A DNA stretch of 64,000 bases from Sphingomonas sp. LM7 (GCF_002002925.1 NZ_CP019511.1:62001-126000), one strand, 5' to 3'. Positions 52,694 through 61,844 are shown, numbered from the stretch's first letter. A program made the numbers and translations. Notes: generated by a model from the sequence alone, not told the origin.

Positions 52694-54130
52694 ATGTTGA
52701 TTCAACCTTCGCGGCGCGATCTTTTGCGTTACGGCGCGCTCGCCGGCGCAGGCGCACTGGTCCCGGCTGATGCCTTCGCCGCAGCCGATCCGTGGCTGCG
52801 CGCTGCCGACATCGCCCGCAGGGTGCGTGCGCCGGTCTTTGCGCGCCGTATCTTCGACATCACGCGGTTCGGCGCGAAGGGCGACGGAACCACGCTGAAC
52901 ACCGTTGCCATTGCCGACGCGATCGCGGCCTGTGCGGCGGCGGGCGGGGGCAGGGTGCTGGTTCCGGCCGGCGATTTCCTCACCGGGGCGGTGCATCTCA
53001 AATCGAACGTCGAGCTGCATGTCGCCGCCGGTGCCACGCTGCGCTTCAGCACCGATCCCGCGCACTATCCGATCGTGTTCACGCGCTGGGAGGGCGTGGA
53101 GCTCATGAATTATTCGCCGCTCGTCTATGCGTACAAGGCGAAGAACATCGCGATCACCGGGGCCGGTACGCTCGACGGGCAGGGCAGCGCGCAACATTGG
53201 TGGTCGTGGAAGGGCCCTTGGGGCGGTACGGTCGAATATGGCTGGCGCGAGGGGATGCCCAACCAGCGTCCGGCCCGCGCGCGGCTGTTCCAGATGGCCG
53301 AGGAACGCGTGCCGGTCGAGAAGCGTGTGTTCGGCGACGGACATTATCTGCGCCCGCCATTCATCCAGCCCTATCTGTGCGAGAATGTGCTGATCGAAGG
53401 CGTGCGGATCCGCAACTCGCCGTTCTGGAACGTCCATCCGGTGCTCTGCCGCAACGTCATACTGCGCGGTCTAGACATCTTCGGGCACGGACCGAACAAC
53501 GACGGCACCGACCCGGAATCGGTCGATATGATGCTGATCGAGGATTGCAGCTTCGATACCGGCGACGATTGCATCGCAGTCAATTCGGGCCGCAACGAGG
53601 ATGGCCGGCGGCTCAATGTGCCCTCGCAGAACATCCTGATCCGCAATTGCCGGATGAAGGAAGGCCATGGCGGGATCACTGTCGGCTCGCAGATCTCGGG
53701 CGGGGCGCGCTGGGTGTTCGCCGAGAAGTGTCAGCTCGACAGTCCCGATCTCTGGTACGCGATCCGTTTCAAGAACAATGCGCTCCGCGGCGGGCTTCTA
53801 GAGAATTTCCACTATCGCGACATCAGCGTCGGGCAGGTCAGCCGCACCGCGATCGCCTGCGACTTCAACTATGAGGAAGGCGCCAAGGGCCGGTTCAAGC
53901 CGGTGCTGCGGCACATCAACATCACCCGGCTGCGCGCGATCGACGCAACGCGCGTGCTCGACAGCCAGGGGCTCCCCGGCGCGCCGGTGACCGACATTTC
54001 GCTTAGGGACTGCAGCTTCGACGGCGTCACCGCGCCGAGCGTGATCCGCCATACCGAGGGCGTGTCGCTCGCCAATGTTCGCGTCAACGGCAAGACCGTT
54101 CGCGCGCTCGACCAGCTTCCGGCCGCATGA
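52694..54130 (+). CDS. GH28 polygalacturonase-type glycoside hydrolase with Tat signal
   Basis: A 478-residue enzyme with a twin-arginine signal (SRRDLLRYGALAGAGAL). The right-handed beta-helix shows the GH28 motifs in order: NNDGTDPES (the N-T-D equivalent), DTGDDCIAV (two catalytic aspartates), EGHGGITVGS (the GHG) and AIRFKNN (the R-x-K). It hydrolyses alpha-1,4 bonds in polygalacturonate, probably exo-acting on oligomers. ATG 52694 follows GAGAGGAGAGG. It overlaps the pectate lyase gene (ATGA), is divergent from the LacI regulator and has operator site 1 upstream. Confidence 0.92.
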   Translation: MLIQPSRRDLLRYGALAGAGALVPADAFAAADPWLRAADIARRVRAPVFARRIFDITRFGAKGDGTTLNTVAIADAIAACAAAGGGRVLVPAGDFLTGAVHLKSNVELHVAAGATLRFSTDPAHYPIVFTRWEGVELMNYSPLVYAYKAKNIAITGAGTLDGQGSAQHWWSWKGPWGGTVEYGWREGMPNQRPARARLFQMAEERVPVEKRVFGDGHYLRPPFIQPYLCENVLIEGVRIRNSPFWNVHPVLCRNVILRGLDIFGHGPNNDGTDPESVDMMLIEDCSFDTGDDCIAVNSGRNEDGRRLNVPSQNILIRNCRMKEGHGGITVGSQISGGARWVFAEKCQLDSPDLWYAIRFKNNALRGGLLENFHYRDISVGQVSRTAIACDFNYEEGAKGRFKPVLRHINITRLRAIDATRVLDSQGLPGAPVTDISLRDCSFDGVTAPSVIRHTEGVSLANVRVNGKTVRALDQLPAA

Positions 54131-55434
54131 TGCTCGCATTGTTTCTCGCGCTGCAGGCGGCGCCGCAGCTCGCCTTTCCCGGCGCCGAGGGGGCGGGGCG
54201 GCTCGCGCTCGGCGGGCGCGGCGGGCAAGTGCTGTTCGTCACCAACCTGAACGACAGCGGCGCCGGCAGCCTGCGCGCCGCAGTCGAGACCAAGGGGCCG
54301 CGCACCATCCTGTTCCGCGTCTCGGGGACTATCCAGTTGCTCAAGCCGCTGGTGATTCGCGAAGGCCGGGTGACGATCGCGGGCCAGTCGGCACCCGGCG
54401 ACGGCATCACGCTGCGCGACCATATGATGCAGATCTCCGCCGACGATGTCGTGGTCCGCTATATCCGCTCGCGGCTCGGCGATGAATCGAAGACCGAGTC
54501 CGATGCGCTGACCATCACCAAGGGGCGCCGGATCATCCTCGACCATGTCTCGGCGAGCTGGTCGGTCGACGAGACGCTGTCGGTGTCTGCAAATTACACC
54601 ACGCCGGACCAGGGCTTCTATGACGTGACCGTCCAATGGTCGATCATCGCGGAATCGCTCACGCGCTCGCTCCACGCCAAGGGCGAGCACGGCTATGGCA
54701 GCCTGATCCGCGGCGGGCGGGGATCGAAGGCGAGCTTCCACCACAATCTCTGGGCGAGCCATTCGGCGCGGATGCCGCGGCCGGGCAATTACAGCGGTCC
54801 CGATGTCGATCCGATCGGCGCGTTCTTCGATTTCCGTTCGAACGTCTTCTACAATTGGGGCCGTAACCACGCCGGCTACAACGCCGACAAGGCGACGCTC
54901 GCGCGCTATAATTTCGTCGACAATGCCTATGTCGCCGGCCCGCAATCGGCGAAGCCGATCGCGTTCGACGAGGGCGATACGCTCGCCAAGGCGTATTTCG
55001 CCGGCAACAGCATGAACGGCACGATCCCCGCCGATCCGTGGAGCCTCGTCACCGGCATCCGGCCCGAGGGCTATCGCCTCGCCGCGCCGGTCGATGTCGC
55101 GCCGGTGAAGCCCGATCCGGCGCCATCAGCCTACGCGCAAGTGCTCGACAGCGCCGGCGCGTCGAAAGCCCGTGACGTCGTCGATGCCCGGATCGTCGCA
55201 GGAGTCCGCGACCGGACGGGCAGGCAGATCGACAGCCAGCGCGACGTGGGCGGCTGGCCCGAACTCAAGAGCCTGCCCGCGCCGCGCGACAGCGATGACG
55301 ACGGCATGCCCGATGCCTGGGAGCGCCGGCGCGGGCTGAACCCGGCCAAGGCAGATGGAAATGGCGACCGCAACCGCGACGGCTACACCAACCTAGAGGA
55401 ATGGCTGGCGGACGCCGCAGCGGGCAGGGGCTGA
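54127..55434 (+). CDS. Pectate lyase (PL1-like) with C-terminal calcium-binding repeat
   Basis: 435 residues. The beta-helix opens with FPGAEGAGRLALGGRGGQV and SGTIQLLKPLVI, as in PL1 pectate lyases, and contains LDHVSASWSVDETLSV and ARMPRPG (the catalytic arginine region). The last 60 residues (DSDDDGMPDAWERRRGLNP and then DGNGDRNRDGYTN) are aspartate-rich thrombospondin type 3/EF-hand-like calcium repeats. It cleaves polygalacturonate by beta-elimination, producing 4,5-unsaturated oligomers. The N-terminal hydrophobic segment (MLALFLALQAAPQ) is short and lacks positive charge, so export may depend on a weak signal or another start. Coupled to GH28 by ATGA. Confidence 0.88.
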   Translation: MMLALFLALQAAPQLAFPGAEGAGRLALGGRGGQVLFVTNLNDSGAGSLRAAVETKGPRTILFRVSGTIQLLKPLVIREGRVTIAGQSAPGDGITLRDHMMQISADDVVVRYIRSRLGDESKTESDALTITKGRRIILDHVSASWSVDETLSVSANYTTPDQGFYDVTVQWSIIAESLTRSLHAKGEHGYGSLIRGGRGSKASFHHNLWASHSARMPRPGNYSGPDVDPIGAFFDFRSNVFYNWGRNHAGYNADKATLARYNFVDNAYVAGPQSAKPIAFDEGDTLAKAYFAGNSMNGTIPADPWSLVTGIRPEGYRLAAPVDVAPVKPDPAPSAYAQVLDSAGASKARDVVDARIVAGVRDRTGRQIDSQRDVGGWPELKSLPAPRDSDDDGMPDAWERRRGLNPAKADGNGDRNRDGYTNLEEWLADAAAGRG

Positions 55435-55773
55435 GGCCGCCGGCAAGGGGCCGGACTCGATGGAAGCCTGGCTATCGGGGCAAAGGTCACACCAGGGTCA
55501 TACTGTCGCGCATGTTCCAGCGGGGGCGGGGCCAGGCGTAAAATCTCAAAAGTTCAGCCAACGCGCATTTGCGTTTGGGCCGGATCTGCGCTGTCGAAGA
55601 GCGGGGGCCGAGTGGCCCGAGCGTTGATTTCAGCAGGCGAAATCCTGCATTTCAAGCGGTTTTTCAGCCCGCAGCTAGGCCCCTCGGCCACCTGAAAGCG
55701 GCTCGCGCCCAGCCACCGGATCAGATCGATTGGAGCACAGAACCTAGAGCGGGATGTGAGCGGTACAGCGCAC

Positions 55774-55860
55774 CCGTTTGCCCTGAGCGTGTCGAAGCGC
55801 GGCGATCAGCAAGCCGGTTCGTCCGGAGAGAGGCGGCCTTCGACAAGCTTAGTCCGAACG
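55774..55860. repeat. Palindromic intergenic repeat, copy 1 (degenerate)
   Basis: Left arm CCGTTTGCCCTGAGCGTGTC(GAAG) at 55774-55797 and right arm CTTCGACAAGCTTAGTCCGA(ACG) at 55838-55860, inverted with several mismatches. The same element, better conserved, is at 59146-59230. I recall this core as common between genes in sphingomonads. Confidence 0.75.
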
Positions 55861-55934
55861 ACGAAGTGCGTGATTCAAGCACAGGTCATTTTGCTCTCGA
55901 TCCGGATCGCACCGGATCAGGAGAAGAGACGTTC

Positions 55935-55948
55935 TGACACCGGTAACC
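55935..55948 (+). promoter_or_regulatory. Candidate LacI-family operator, site 2
   Basis: TGACACCGGTAACC: the left half and ACCGGT centre are identical to sites 3, 4 and 5. It lies 286 bases before the TonB receptor start and 136 bases before site 3, a distance close to 13 helical turns, compatible with DNA looping. Confidence 0.6.
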
Positions 55949-56012
55949 CATTCATCTCGTTGTCTTCGGGTAGCAGATACCACATAATGAGATATTATTT
56001 CCGATATTCATG

Positions 56013-56030
56013 TGTTGCTGGCAAGCAACA
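56013..56030. repeat. 18-bp inverted repeat between the two operator sites
   Basis: TGTTGCT-GGCA-AGCAACA, perfect 7-bp arms. It lies between operator sites 2 and 3 in the TonB receptor upstream region; it may be a site for a second regulator. No gene ends here, so a terminator is unlikely. Confidence 0.45.
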
Positions 56031-56070
56031 GGGCTTGATGGTTGTCATCCTGATGGCCCAGCCAATCTAT

Positions 56071-56084
56071 TGACACCGGTTTCC
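56071..56084 (+). promoter_or_regulatory. Candidate LacI-family operator, site 3
   Basis: TGACACCGGTTTCC, identical over all 14 bases to site 5 at 63478. It lies 136 bases before the TonB receptor start codon. Confidence 0.65.
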
Positions 56085-56220
56085 GTTCGCTGGATGTAGT
56101 GAGTCGTCAGTAGACAAGCGGCATTCCCGGTCCTGCGCTCATGCGCATTTTCGGGCTGCGATGCCGTGTGCCCGGAACCTCCGCAGAGTGGTCCGGATGA
56201 ATCAGGCAGAGGAGGCAAAT

Positions 56221-59130
56221 ATGAAGGTGGGACTCACGCATTCGATGTGGCGCAACGGCGCCTCGGTGGCAGTTGTCGCGATCGCTTTGGTCATGGCGGG
56301 CGGCGCTTCCGCGCAGACCAGCGGCGCCGGCATTCCCGCGGCCGACCCGGCGGCTGCGCAGGACGAGACGGCAGACCCCGTCCAGAGCGGCGACGACATC
56401 GTCGTCACGGGCTTTCGCGGCAGCCTGGCCAAAGCGCTCGACGCCAAGAAAGAAGAGACCGGTTCGGTCGACATGATTCTCGCCGAGGACATCGGCAAAT
56501 TCCCCGATCTCAATCTCTCTGAGTCGATCCAGCGCGTGCCCGGTGTCGCGCTCGCCCGCGATGGCGGCGAGGGGCGGACGATCTCGGTGCGCGGCCTCGG
56601 CCCCCAGTTCACCCGCGTCCGCATCAACGGCATGGAAGCGCTGACCACTGCCGGCGGTGCCGATGCCAGCGGCGGCACCAACCGCGGTCGCGGCTTCGAC
56701 TTCAACGTCTTCGCCTCCGACCTTTTCAACTCGATCACGGTGCGCAAGACCGCCGAGGCCTCGACCGAAGAAGGCTCGCTCGGCGCCACGGTCGATCTCC
56801 AGACGGCGCATCCGTTCGACTACAAGCCAGGCTTCACCTTCGCCGCCTCGGCGCAGGCGAGCTATAACGACCTTGCCGAAAAGGTGAGCCCACGCGGCGC
56901 GGTGATGGGGTCGTGGCGCAACGCCGACGAGACTTTCGGCGTGCTCGCCTCGCTCGCTTTCACCAAGCGCAAGACCGTCGAAGAGGGCTATAGCACCGTG
57001 CGCTGGGCGCGCGGCTCGGCCTTCGCGCCGGGGTTCGAGAGCTATCTCGGTACGCCGTGCATCAATGTCGGCGCCGGCGGGGCGAGCGGCACGGTGGTGA
57101 CCCCGGCCCCGGCGGGCTGCGCGACGGTCAACGCCGCGCTTCACCCGCGCTTCCCGCGCTACGACTATTACATCAACGAGACCGAACGCCTCGGCGCGAC
57201 CGCGGCGGTGCAGTGGGCGCCGACCCCCGACACGCTGATCACGCTCGATGCGCTCTATGCCGACTTCAAGGCGACGCGCGAGGAATTCTATCTCGAGGCC
57301 CCATCGTTCAGCGTGGCCGGCGCCTGCACAGCGGCCTCGCGCCTCACCAATTGCGGCATCGCCGACACCGACGTCACGGCGGCGACGATCGCGAACAACA
57401 TCCTCGTCGCGGGCACGTTCAACGATGTCGATCTGCGCGTCGAGGATCGCTTCGACGAGCTCGACACCAAGTTCAAGCAGCTGACGCTCAACGCCAGCCA
57501 GAAATTCGGCAATGTCGAATGGACGGTGCTGGGCGGCTATTCGGTGTCCGATCACACCAATCCGGTGCAGAATACGATCACCTTCGATCAGTTCAACGTC
57601 GATAATTACCAGTATGACTATACCGACGGCCGCGCTCCGACCTTCAATTTCGGAACCGCCAACTTGACCAGCCCGACCAGCTGGGTGCTCAGCCAGCTCC
57701 GCCTGCGCGCGGCGAGCGCCAAGAACGAATATCGCACCGCGCAGTCGGCGCTGAAATGGGACGTCAACGACGAGTTCAAGCTGGAGGTCGGTGCCGCCTG
57801 GAAGCGCTACGACTTCGAGACCAGCGAGCTTCGCCGCACCAACGGCACCACGTCGAACCAGGAGACGACGATCCCCGCGGCGATCGCTGCGATCCCGCTG
57901 GCCGGCTACAGCCAGACGATCGCGATCATGGGCCAGTCCTTCCTCGCGCCGAATTACCATGTGGCGGAGTCGCTACTCAGCCTGCGCGACCCCGCGGCCT
58001 ATGGGGGCGCCTTCCGGCTCGGGCCCGAGCCTGCACTCGGCAACAATTCGCAGATCCGGGAGAAGGATCTGAGCGCCTATTTCCAGGCCGACTTCAAGCA
58101 TGACTTCGATGGCGTGATGGTGCGCGGCAATGTCGGCGTGCGCTATGTCGAGACCGACCAGAAATCGACCGGGTTCGGCTTTGTCGGCGGGGCGGTGCGC
58201 GAAGTCGTGTCGAGCCAGAAATATGAGGACTGGCTGCCCTCGGCCAACCTCGTCATCGAGCCGACCGACAATTTCGTGATCCGCGCGGCGGCGGCGCAGG
58301 TGATGGCGCGGCCAAACCTCGGCAATCTCACGCCGGGCGTGTCGATCACCGTCTCAGGCGCCAACCGCACCGTAGCGGTCGGCAATCCGCAGCTCGAGCC
58401 GTTCCGCGCCGCGACCTACGACCTGGCCTTCGAATGGTATTTCGCGCGGGGTGCGCTGCTGTCGGTGGCGCTGTTCCAGAAGGACATCTCGACCTTCGTC
58501 CAGACCTTGAGCTCGACCGGTACGTTCAGCAGCAATCCGTTCGGGTTGCCTGATACGCTGGCGATCGCCGCCTGCGGCTCGCTTTATCCCACGACCTGCA
58601 ACCCGGCGAGCAACAACTGGACGTTCAACGCGCCGGCGAACACGCCGGGCGGCCGGCTGCGCGGTTTCGAAATCAATTACCAGCAGCCGCTGCGCTTCCT
58701 GCCGGGGTTTCTGAGCAACAGCGGCGTGCTGCTCAACTACACGCGCGTCACCTCGGACATCAATTACCTCAACGGCGCGGGCGCGGTGGTGGTGACGGCG
58801 CCTTTGCTCAACCTGTCGAAGCAATCGGCGAACGGGACGCTCTATTATGAGGACAAGTTCCTGAGCGCGCGCGTCTCGGCCGCCTATCGCAGCGACTATC
58901 TCACGACGGTGCCGGGCACCGAGCTGGGCACCACGGTGCAGGGCACGCACAAGACGTTCAATCTCGACGCGTCGATCCAGTTCACGCTGATGAACAACCT
59001 CAAGCTGTCGCTGGAGGCGGTGAACCTGACCGACCAGTATCAGGACCAGTATATCGAGCCGGGTGACCTGCTGTCGGTGTACCACCACACCGGCCGCGAG
59101 TTCCTGGTCGGGCTACGATTCAATTATTGA
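56221..59130 (+). CDS. TonB-dependent receptor, probably for pectin oligosaccharides
   Basis: A 969-residue receptor: signal peptide (SVAVVAIALVMAGGASAQ), a linker, the TonB-box-like DDIVVTGFRGSLAKAL, the plug with GKFPDLNLSESIQRVPGVAL and ISVRGLGPQFTRVRINGMEA, and a barrel ending in VGLRFNY. It is of the same large TonB receptor class as the one at 9506. I chose ATG 56221 because AGAGGAGG precedes it; upstream in-frame ATGs give no signal. With two operator sites upstream and pectinase, esterase and altronate dehydratase genes around it, it most likely imports oligogalacturonides through the outer membrane. Ligand from context. Confidence 0.92.
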   Translation: MKVGLTHSMWRNGASVAVVAIALVMAGGASAQTSGAGIPAADPAAAQDETADPVQSGDDIVVTGFRGSLAKALDAKKEETGSVDMILAEDIGKFPDLNLSESIQRVPGVALARDGGEGRTISVRGLGPQFTRVRINGMEALTTAGGADASGGTNRGRGFDFNVFASDLFNSITVRKTAEASTEEGSLGATVDLQTAHPFDYKPGFTFAASAQASYNDLAEKVSPRGAVMGSWRNADETFGVLASLAFTKRKTVEEGYSTVRWARGSAFAPGFESYLGTPCINVGAGGASGTVVTPAPAGCATVNAALHPRFPRYDYYINETERLGATAAVQWAPTPDTLITLDALYADFKATREEFYLEAPSFSVAGACTAASRLTNCGIADTDVTAATIANNILVAGTFNDVDLRVEDRFDELDTKFKQLTLNASQKFGNVEWTVLGGYSVSDHTNPVQNTITFDQFNVDNYQYDYTDGRAPTFNFGTANLTSPTSWVLSQLRLRAASAKNEYRTAQSALKWDVNDEFKLEVGAAWKRYDFETSELRRTNGTTSNQETTIPAAIAAIPLAGYSQTIAIMGQSFLAPNYHVAESLLSLRDPAAYGGAFRLGPEPALGNNSQIREKDLSAYFQADFKHDFDGVMVRGNVGVRYVETDQKSTGFGFVGGAVREVVSSQKYEDWLPSANLVIEPTDNFVIRAAAAQVMARPNLGNLTPGVSITVSGANRTVAVGNPQLEPFRAATYDLAFEWYFARGALLSVALFQKDISTFVQTLSSTGTFSSNPFGLPDTLAIAACGSLYPTTCNPASNNWTFNAPANTPGGRLRGFEINYQQPLRFLPGFLSNSGVLLNYTRVTSDINYLNGAGAVVVTAPLLNLSKQSANGTLYYEDKFLSARVSAAYRSDYLTTVPGTELGTTVQGTHKTFNLDASIQFTLMNNLKLSLEAVNLTDQYQDQYIEPGDLLSVYHHTGREFLVGLRFNY

Positions 59131-59145
59131 GGGGCGCCCTCTCTT

Positions 59146-59230
59146 CCGTTCGCCCTGAGCCTGTCGAAGGGCCGTTCTTGTCGCCATCGGGTGAAGAAGA
59201 ACGGTGCTTCGACAAGCTCAGCACGAACGG
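59146..59230. repeat. Palindromic intergenic repeat, copy 2 (well conserved hairpin)
   Basis: Left arm CCGTTCGCCCTGAGCCTGTC(GAAG) at 59146-59169 and right arm CTTCGACAAGCTCAGCACGA(ACGG) at 59207-59230, with a second inner inverted pair CCGTTCTT/AAGAACGG. It fills the gap between the convergent TonB receptor and esterase genes (stop codons 115 bases apart) and could end transcription from both sides. Confidence 0.85.
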
Positions 59231-59245
59231 GGGAGGTGGCGGTTG

Positions 59246-60235
59246 TTACGCCAGACCCTGGCTGCGCGCCCAGGTCAGGAACAGTTCGGGCCATTCCCCC
59301 GCCGGCTTGCCCACCGCGCGCGTCATCCCGAAGCCATGCCCGCCATGGGTGAACAGATGCGTCTCCACCGGTACGCCCGCCGCCTTGAGTGCGGCGCGCA
59401 GCAACAGGCTGTTCTCCACGGGCACGACATCGTCGTCCTCGGCATGGGCCAGGAAGATCGGCGGCGTGGTCTTGTCGACATTGCGGTGCGGGGCGTGCGC
59501 GGCCTCCAGCGCCGGGCTCGCATTCTCGCCGATCAGCTGTTTGCGCGAGCCCATATGCGCGTCGGGCGCGCTCATCGAGATCACCGGATAGATCGGCGCA
59601 GCCACGAACGGCCGCGTGCCGAGCCTGTCGGCCGCGTCGACCGGGTCATAGGTCTTGGCGGCGTGCCGCGTCGCGAGGTCGGCGCAGAGATGCCCGCCTG
59701 CCGAGAAGCCGATCGCCGCGACCCGCTCGGGATCGAGCGCGTCACGGATCGCGCGCGCGCGGATCAGCCGCATCGCCCGCTGCGCGTCGGACAGCGCGAC
59801 GTCCGGCCCCGCCTTCCAGCCGTCGCCGGGCAGGCGATAGAACAGCACATAGGCCGTGAAGCCCTGCGCCGCGAGCCAGCGCGCCAGCACATAGCCTTCA
59901 TGATCTAGCACGATCCGCGAATAGCCGCCGCCGGGCATGATCAGCACCGACGCGCCATTGGCGACGCGCGGGCGAAACACGGCCATCCGCGGATTGGCGA
60001 CGCCGCTCACCGAACGATCGGTGAGCATCGCATTGGTGCTGCGCTCGTCCACTTTCTCGACCGGCGGCTTGGCGGGCTTGCCGGGCACGCCCCTGGGCCA
60101 GAGGTCGATCGTCTCGCTCGGATCGGCGAGCCCGCCGGGTAGCGGCTTGTCCCCCCTGGGCGGCGCGGTCTGCGCGCTTGCCGCGATCGGCGTGGCAAGG
60201 GCTGCGAGCAACGCGGTACGGCGATCGAACTTCAT
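59246..60235 (-). CDS. Exported alpha/beta-hydrolase (carbohydrate esterase-like)
   Basis: A 329-residue esterase with a signal-like N-terminus (DRRTALLAALATPIAASAQ). The alpha/beta-hydrolase core has an oxyanion PGGGYSRI, nucleophile serine in GFSAGG, acid in HAEDDDVVP and histidine in THGGHGFG. This pattern fits acetylxylan/feruloyl- or pectin-acetyl-esterase-like enzymes of polysaccharide-use loci. ATG 60235 follows GAGAGG. It is 25 bases behind the carboxylesterase on the same strand, forming a two-gene transcript under operator site 4. It probably removes acetyl (or methyl) groups from pectin fragments; exact ester unknown. Confidence 0.85.
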   Translation of the reverse strand: MKFDRRTALLAALATPIAASAQTAPPRGDKPLPGGLADPSETIDLWPRGVPGKPAKPPVEKVDERSTNAMLTDRSVSGVANPRMAVFRPRVANGASVLIMPGGGYSRIVLDHEGYVLARWLAAQGFTAYVLFYRLPGDGWKAGPDVALSDAQRAMRLIRARAIRDALDPERVAAIGFSAGGHLCADLATRHAAKTYDPVDAADRLGTRPFVAAPIYPVISMSAPDAHMGSRKQLIGENASPALEAAHAPHRNVDKTTPPIFLAHAEDDDVVPVENSLLLRAALKAAGVPVETHLFTHGGHGFGMTRAVGKPAGEWPELFLTWARSQGLA

Positions 60236-60260
60236 CCGGGCAACCTCTCGAAAGCCGGCT

Positions 60261-61808
60261 TCAGGTGCCGGGCTGGATATAGGGCACGCGCGCGAACAGC
60301 TCGCGCTGCCATTTGCGCGGGTCGTTCTCGATGCGGCTGCGCACATCGAAGACCATCGTCGCGCGCTTGTCGAGGCCGTAGCGCGGCCAGCGTGGCAAGC
60401 CGGCGTGATTGGGGTCGCCGGTCCTGGCAAAGGCGACGAAGCCGTCCTGCATCGCTTTCGAAGCCGCGCGCGCATCGGCAGCGGTGCCGGTCTGCGAGCC
60501 TTCGGCGCCGAGCGTTCCGAACACGAGCGCGATGTCGAGCGAGTGGAAGGCGCCGCGCCGCGGATCGGTGCGCGAGCCGAAATCGAGTTGGTAGACCCAG
60601 CCGGGTGCGCCGGCCTTGGCGCGCTCCTCGGCCTCGATCACCTGGCCGCGCCAGCTCCGCCCGCAGGTGGTGGCGTCGTAAAAAACCTGCTCGGGGCTCC
60701 AGTTGGGGAAGCGCGCGCGATATTCGGCGATGACCCATTCGGGCAGGATATCGATGCGCAATTCGGGCGCGATCCGCTCGGCAATATTGTCCCAGCCCAG
60801 GTCGCGCATCTTGGCCGAACCGGGGGCGACGAATGCGCGCGTCTCGTCATGCGTGTTGCCGAGCAGCATCGGGATGGCGTTCGACTGCGGAATGGCGTCG
60901 GGCCAGAAGGGGTGGCGAGTCAGCCACTTCATGTCGAGCACCGGCCCGAAATAGACGCCGCCGCCCAGGATCGGATCGACTGCCGCAAGGCCTTCGATCA
61001 GTTTCTCCCGCGGCATCGCCAGCAGCGCGTCGAGGTCGTTTTCCCTGACTCCAAGCTTGCCGAGATAGGCGCGTGTCCGTGCCGTCGCGTTAAGCGGGCC
61101 GGACGCGGTGACTTGCTGTCCGCTCATCGTCGCCGCGCGGTGGAACAGGCCTTTGGCAGCGGGCATCCCCATCATCGTCGCGATCTTGGCGCCGCCGCCG
61201 GACTGGCCGAACACCATCACTCGGTTCGGATCGCCCCCGAACGCCGCGATATTGTCGCGCACCCAGCGCAGCGCGAGGATCAGGTCGAGCTGGCCGAGAT
61301 TGCCGCTGTCGGCGAAGCGCGGATCGAGCCGGGCGAGGTAGAGATAGCCGAACGCATTGAGCCGGTGGTTGACCGTCACCACCACTACGTCGCCGCGTGC
61401 CGCGAGCACCTGTCCGTCGTTGAGCGGATCGGTGACGCTGCCGCCAGAATACGCGCCGCCATGGATGTAGAGCATCACCGGCTTGCGCGCGGTCGGGCGG
61501 GCGTCGGCGGTCCAGATGTTGAGGAACAGGCAGTCCTCGGACTGCGCGCCATAGCGGCCGCCCGATTGCGGCGCGACCGGACCGAACGCGTCTGCGCGCT
61601 GTATCCCAGTCTGCGCAGGGACGGGGACCGGCGCCCTGAAGCGTTCGGCGCGCCCGTAGCAGATGCCGCGAAACACCCGCATACCGCCTTCGGTCGTCCC
61701 CTGGAGCGCGCCCGCGGGCGTGCGGACCGGGGCAGTGGACTGCCCCCACGCATGGCCTGGAATCAAGGTTGCGGACGCGGCACCGATCAGCGTGCGGCGG
61801 TTGATCAT
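60261..61808 (-). CDS. Exported type-B carboxylesterase
   Basis: A 515-residue carboxylesterase family protein with a signal peptide (NRRTLIGAASATLIPGHAWG). Family motifs: SEDCLFLNIW, the oxyanion hole IHGGAYSGGS, nucleophile serine in VFGQSGGGAK, and a C-terminal half with the acid and histidine regions. ATG 61808 follows AGGGAGAGAG. It is divergent from uxaA with operator site 4 only 37 bases before its start, which indicates tight control in the pectin regulon. Likely substrates are ester groups on pectin or attached phenolics; not determinable from sequence. Confidence 0.87.
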   Translation of the reverse strand: MINRRTLIGAASATLIPGHAWGQSTAPVRTPAGALQGTTEGGMRVFRGICYGRAERFRAPVPVPAQTGIQRADAFGPVAPQSGGRYGAQSEDCLFLNIWTADARPTARKPVMLYIHGGAYSGGSVTDPLNDGQVLAARGDVVVVTVNHRLNAFGYLYLARLDPRFADSGNLGQLDLILALRWVRDNIAAFGGDPNRVMVFGQSGGGAKIATMMGMPAAKGLFHRAATMSGQQVTASGPLNATARTRAYLGKLGVRENDLDALLAMPREKLIEGLAAVDPILGGGVYFGPVLDMKWLTRHPFWPDAIPQSNAIPMLLGNTHDETRAFVAPGSAKMRDLGWDNIAERIAPELRIDILPEWVIAEYRARFPNWSPEQVFYDATTCGRSWRGQVIEAEERAKAGAPGWVYQLDFGSRTDPRRGAFHSLDIALVFGTLGAEGSQTGTAADARAASKAMQDGFVAFARTGDPNHAGLPRWPRYGLDKRATMVFDVRSRIENDPRKWQRELFARVPYIQPGT

Positions 61809-61844
61809 CGCGCTCTCTCCCTCGCCTTTATCGTCGGTCGATCG

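Larger units (their letters stand above)
55435..56220. other. Long regulatory intergenic region upstream of the pectin TonB receptor
   Basis: 786 bases without a credible gene; open frames here run across the palindromic repeat and look non-coding. Contents in order: a weak CCGGC/GCCGG hairpin just after the pectate lyase, a hairpin-rich stretch about 55600-55700 with GGCCGAG and CTCGGCC arms, one copy of the CTTCGACAAGCT intergenic repeat (55774-55860), operator site 2 (55935), an AT-rich promoter-like segment (about 55985-56010), an 18-bp palindrome (56013-56030), and operator site 3 (56071). Confidence 0.55.

Noticed and set aside
55569..55937. Open frame of 122 codons in the long intergenic region
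   Set aside because: It runs through the palindromic intergenic repeat and operator site 2, has no ribosome site and no protein-like features.
56107..57960. Minus-strand open frame of about 617 codons opposite the pectin TonB receptor
   Set aside because: Antisense of a clear TonB receptor; Arg/Ala-rich low-complexity translation.
60235..60475. Longer N-terminus for the alpha/beta-hydrolase
   Set aside because: The extra codons are antisense-like to nothing known but overlap the end of the carboxylesterase gene; the ATG at 60235 has a ribosome site and begins a proper signal peptide.
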